33,148 nt of DNA from IMG/VR virus record IMGVR_UViG_3300022689_000315, positions 1 to 33,148 of that record; one strand, given 5' to 3'. The notes beneath the pieces were generated by a model. It made no database searches. It worked only from the letters and a program-made list of their open reading frames with translations, and was not told the origin of the DNA. Of this stretch, positions 31,748 to 33,148 are shown one piece after another (the first letter of the stretch is position 1; each line of letters opens with the position of its first letter). This stretch comes from a virus. The translations under genes and the position numbers were made by a program.

Positions 31748-32920
31748 ATGGCGTTAGCACCGGAGCCATCACGGTTGGGTCAGCGCGTCGCCATCTCGAC
31801 CGCGGGCGAACGCGCGGAGGCATTCGTGCCTCCCCCGTTGCCGCCAGCCCCGCCAGTGAGGATGGACCGGCTCTACCGTCAGCTCGAGCGCGCGAACCGC
31901 GCGATCGGCCGGCTCGATGGCGTGACCTCCATCCTGCCCGACACACCGCTCTTCCTCTACATGTACGTTCGCAAGGAGGCGCTGCTGTCCTCGCAGATCG
32001 AGGGCACGCAGTCGTCGCTCTCAGACCTGCTGCTCTTCGAGAGCGAGGAAGCGCCAGGCGTCCCGCTCGACGACGTGCAGGAAGTGTCCAACTACGTCGC
32101 CGCCATTAACCATGGCCTCGACAGGATCCGTGCGGGCTTTCCGCTTTCCCTGCGCCTGATCCGGGAGATCCACGCCATCCTTCTTGAGAAGGGGCGCGGA
32201 AGCACGAAGCAGCCGGGAGAGTTCCGGCGTTCCCAGAACTGGATCGGCGGAACGCGACCGGGCAATGCGCTCTTTGTCCCCCCGCCGCCCGAGCACGTCC
32301 TCGACCTCATGTCAGACCTGGAAGCGTTCATCCATACCGACACGCCGGAGATGCCGACCCTCATCAAGGCCGGGCTCGTCCATGTGCAGTTCGAGACCAT
32401 TCATCCGTTCCTCGATGGGAACGGCCGTCTCGGCCGCCTGCTGATCACCTTCCTGCTCTGCACGCAGGGGATCCTGAAGGAGCCGATCCTCTATCTCAGC
32501 CTCTACTTCAAGACGCATCGCCGCCAGTACTATGACCTGCTGCAGCAGGTTCGCGAGAATGGCGATTGGGAGACATGGCTGGAGTTCTTCCTCGACGGCA
32601 TCGCCGAGACGTCTCTGCAGGCATCAGAGGCGGCGCGCGAGATCCTTGCTCTGTTCGAAGCCGATCGGCACCGGATCGAGGATCTCGGACGCCCGGCCGC
32701 ATCCGCGCTTCGGGTCCACCAGCTGCTTCAGCAGAAGCCGATCATCGGCATTCCCGCGGCGGCGCAGCGGCTGAGCATCTCGCCCCCGACAATTGCGAAG
32801 TCGATCCAGCATCTGGAGGATCTCGGCATCGTGCGGGAGGTGACGGGCAAGCAGCGTGGCCGGATGTATGTCTACAGCGACTACTTGAGCATACTCAGCC
32901 GGGGAACAGAGCCCCTGTGA
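31748..32920 (+). CDS. Fic family AMPylase-type protein
   Basis: A 390-residue protein. The Fic motif HPFLDGNGRLGR (219-230) is complete, with the catalytic His219. A class II inhibitory motif is at 81-86 (SSQIEG, S/TxxxE[G/N]) in the N-terminal domain that begins with LYRQLERANRAIGRLDGVT. The C-terminus (HQLLQQKPIIGIPAAAQRLS ... VYSDYLSIL) is a winged helix. Fic enzymes attach AMP or related groups to target hydroxyls; here activity would be held down by Glu85. I prefer ATG 31748 because homologues start close to the STAGERAEAF segment; ATG 31679 is possible but spans the palindromes. Confidence 0.85.
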   Translation: MALAPEPSRLGQRVAISTAGERAEAFVPPPLPPAPPVRMDRLYRQLERANRAIGRLDGVTSILPDTPLFLYMYVRKEALLSSQIEGTQSSLSDLLLFESEEAPGVPLDDVQEVSNYVAAINHGLDRIRAGFPLSLRLIREIHAILLEKGRGSTKQPGEFRRSQNWIGGTRPGNALFVPPPPEHVLDLMSDLEAFIHTDTPEMPTLIKAGLVHVQFETIHPFLDGNGRLGRLLITFLLCTQGILKEPILYLSLYFKTHRRQYYDLLQQVRENGDWETWLEFFLDGIAETSLQASEAAREILALFEADRHRIEDLGRPAASALRVHQLLQQKPIIGIPAAAQRLSISPPTIAKSIQHLEDLGIVREVTGKQRGRMYVYSDYLSILSRGTEPL

Positions 32921-32959
32921 TTCAGAGAGCTGCCGAATCCGGTCGTGCGGAGAAGGCAG

Positions 32960-33148
32960 GTGGGAAAAAGCATCGGGAACGAGGAAATTTCGGAACAGGA
33001 AATGAGAACGTTGAACGAGCCGGCCGAAAATCAGGATCTCATCGCCTTTCCCGAGTGGACCGAGTACCGCAAGAAGAACGGTCTCGACCCGCTCGGGATG
33101 CAAAACAGTAGCGTAAATCTCTACCAGTCGCTTTTGCCCGGCATATCG
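32960..33148 (+). CDS. unknown protein, N-terminal part only
   Basis: An open frame runs off the window end. From GTG 32960 (GGAGAAGG just upstream) or ATG 33002 it reads IAFPEWTEYRKKNGLDPLGM and NSSVNLYQSLLPGIS. The GLDPLGM plus LYQSLLPGIS pattern is familiar from large uncharacterised proteins of accessory islands, but I cannot name the family. It follows the Fic gene in the same direction after 39 bases. Confidence 0.5.
   Translation, partial: MGKSIGNEEISEQEMRTLNEPAENQDLIAFPEWTEYRKKNGLDPLGMQNSSVNLYQSLLPGIS

Noticed and set aside
1-33148. CRISPR array
   Set aside because: No regularly spaced direct repeats of 23-40 bases were seen; the short repeats near 29103 and 29365 are paired 8-mers around an att site.

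Overview
The window is GC-rich DNA with strong third-position G/C in most genes. It looks like an alphaproteobacterial, probably Rhodobacterales, chromosome: the tail genes at 11986-19720 follow the Rhodobacter gene-transfer-agent order (DUF2460, DUF2163, NlpC/P60 peptidase, giant TIM-barrel tail protein), and an initiator tRNA 3' half at 29253-29297 has the form I recall from that group. Assignments come from reading the sequence and from remembered family motifs. No database search was run.

Layout. (1) 1-8147: early region of a siphophage-type prophage: DUF6511 protein, primase/helicase, RuvC-like and DUF6362 genes fused by a deletion, a ParB-like adenine methyltransferase, a cytosine-C5 methyltransferase with a second plausible gene in another frame, an HTH protein, DUF7220 and DUF3489. 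(2) 8178-20807: tail module. It begins inside a tail-tube gene and no terminase, portal, protease or capsid gene is seen. It contains a tail assembly chaperone with a canonical -1 frameshift site, the tape measure, the GTA-like tail-tip genes, and a lysis cassette (holin-like, GH24 endolysin, overlapping spanins) set between two tail genes. (3) 21113-25773: a less GC-rich cargo island: an SPPF-type methyltransferase with a ribbon-helix-helix N-terminus, coupled to a GIY-YIG nuclease, facing a McrB/McrC-type pair. (4) 26254-29297: tyrosine integrase, a DUF6880 gene and the tRNA-fMet half that marks one end of the element. (5) 29298-33148: a second accessory segment: a serine-recombinase-like protein without the usual catalytic serine, a breakpoint joining 5' fragments of two genes (a phosphatase-like start and a QatC-like PP-loop protein), an unrecognised partner protein, a Fic protein behind AAAGGA/TCCTTT palindromes, and a partial unknown gene.

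How it fits together. The left 29 kb reads as a decaying prophage in tRNA-fMet that lost its head genes and part of its early genes by deletion, but keeps an apparently intact tail, lysis and integration set and carries a restriction-modification-like island. Paired TGGAAGCA repeats on both sides of the att core suggest that two elements meet in tandem there. The best candidates for a little-described system are the methyltransferase/GIY-YIG/McrBC island and the truncated QatC-like operon.
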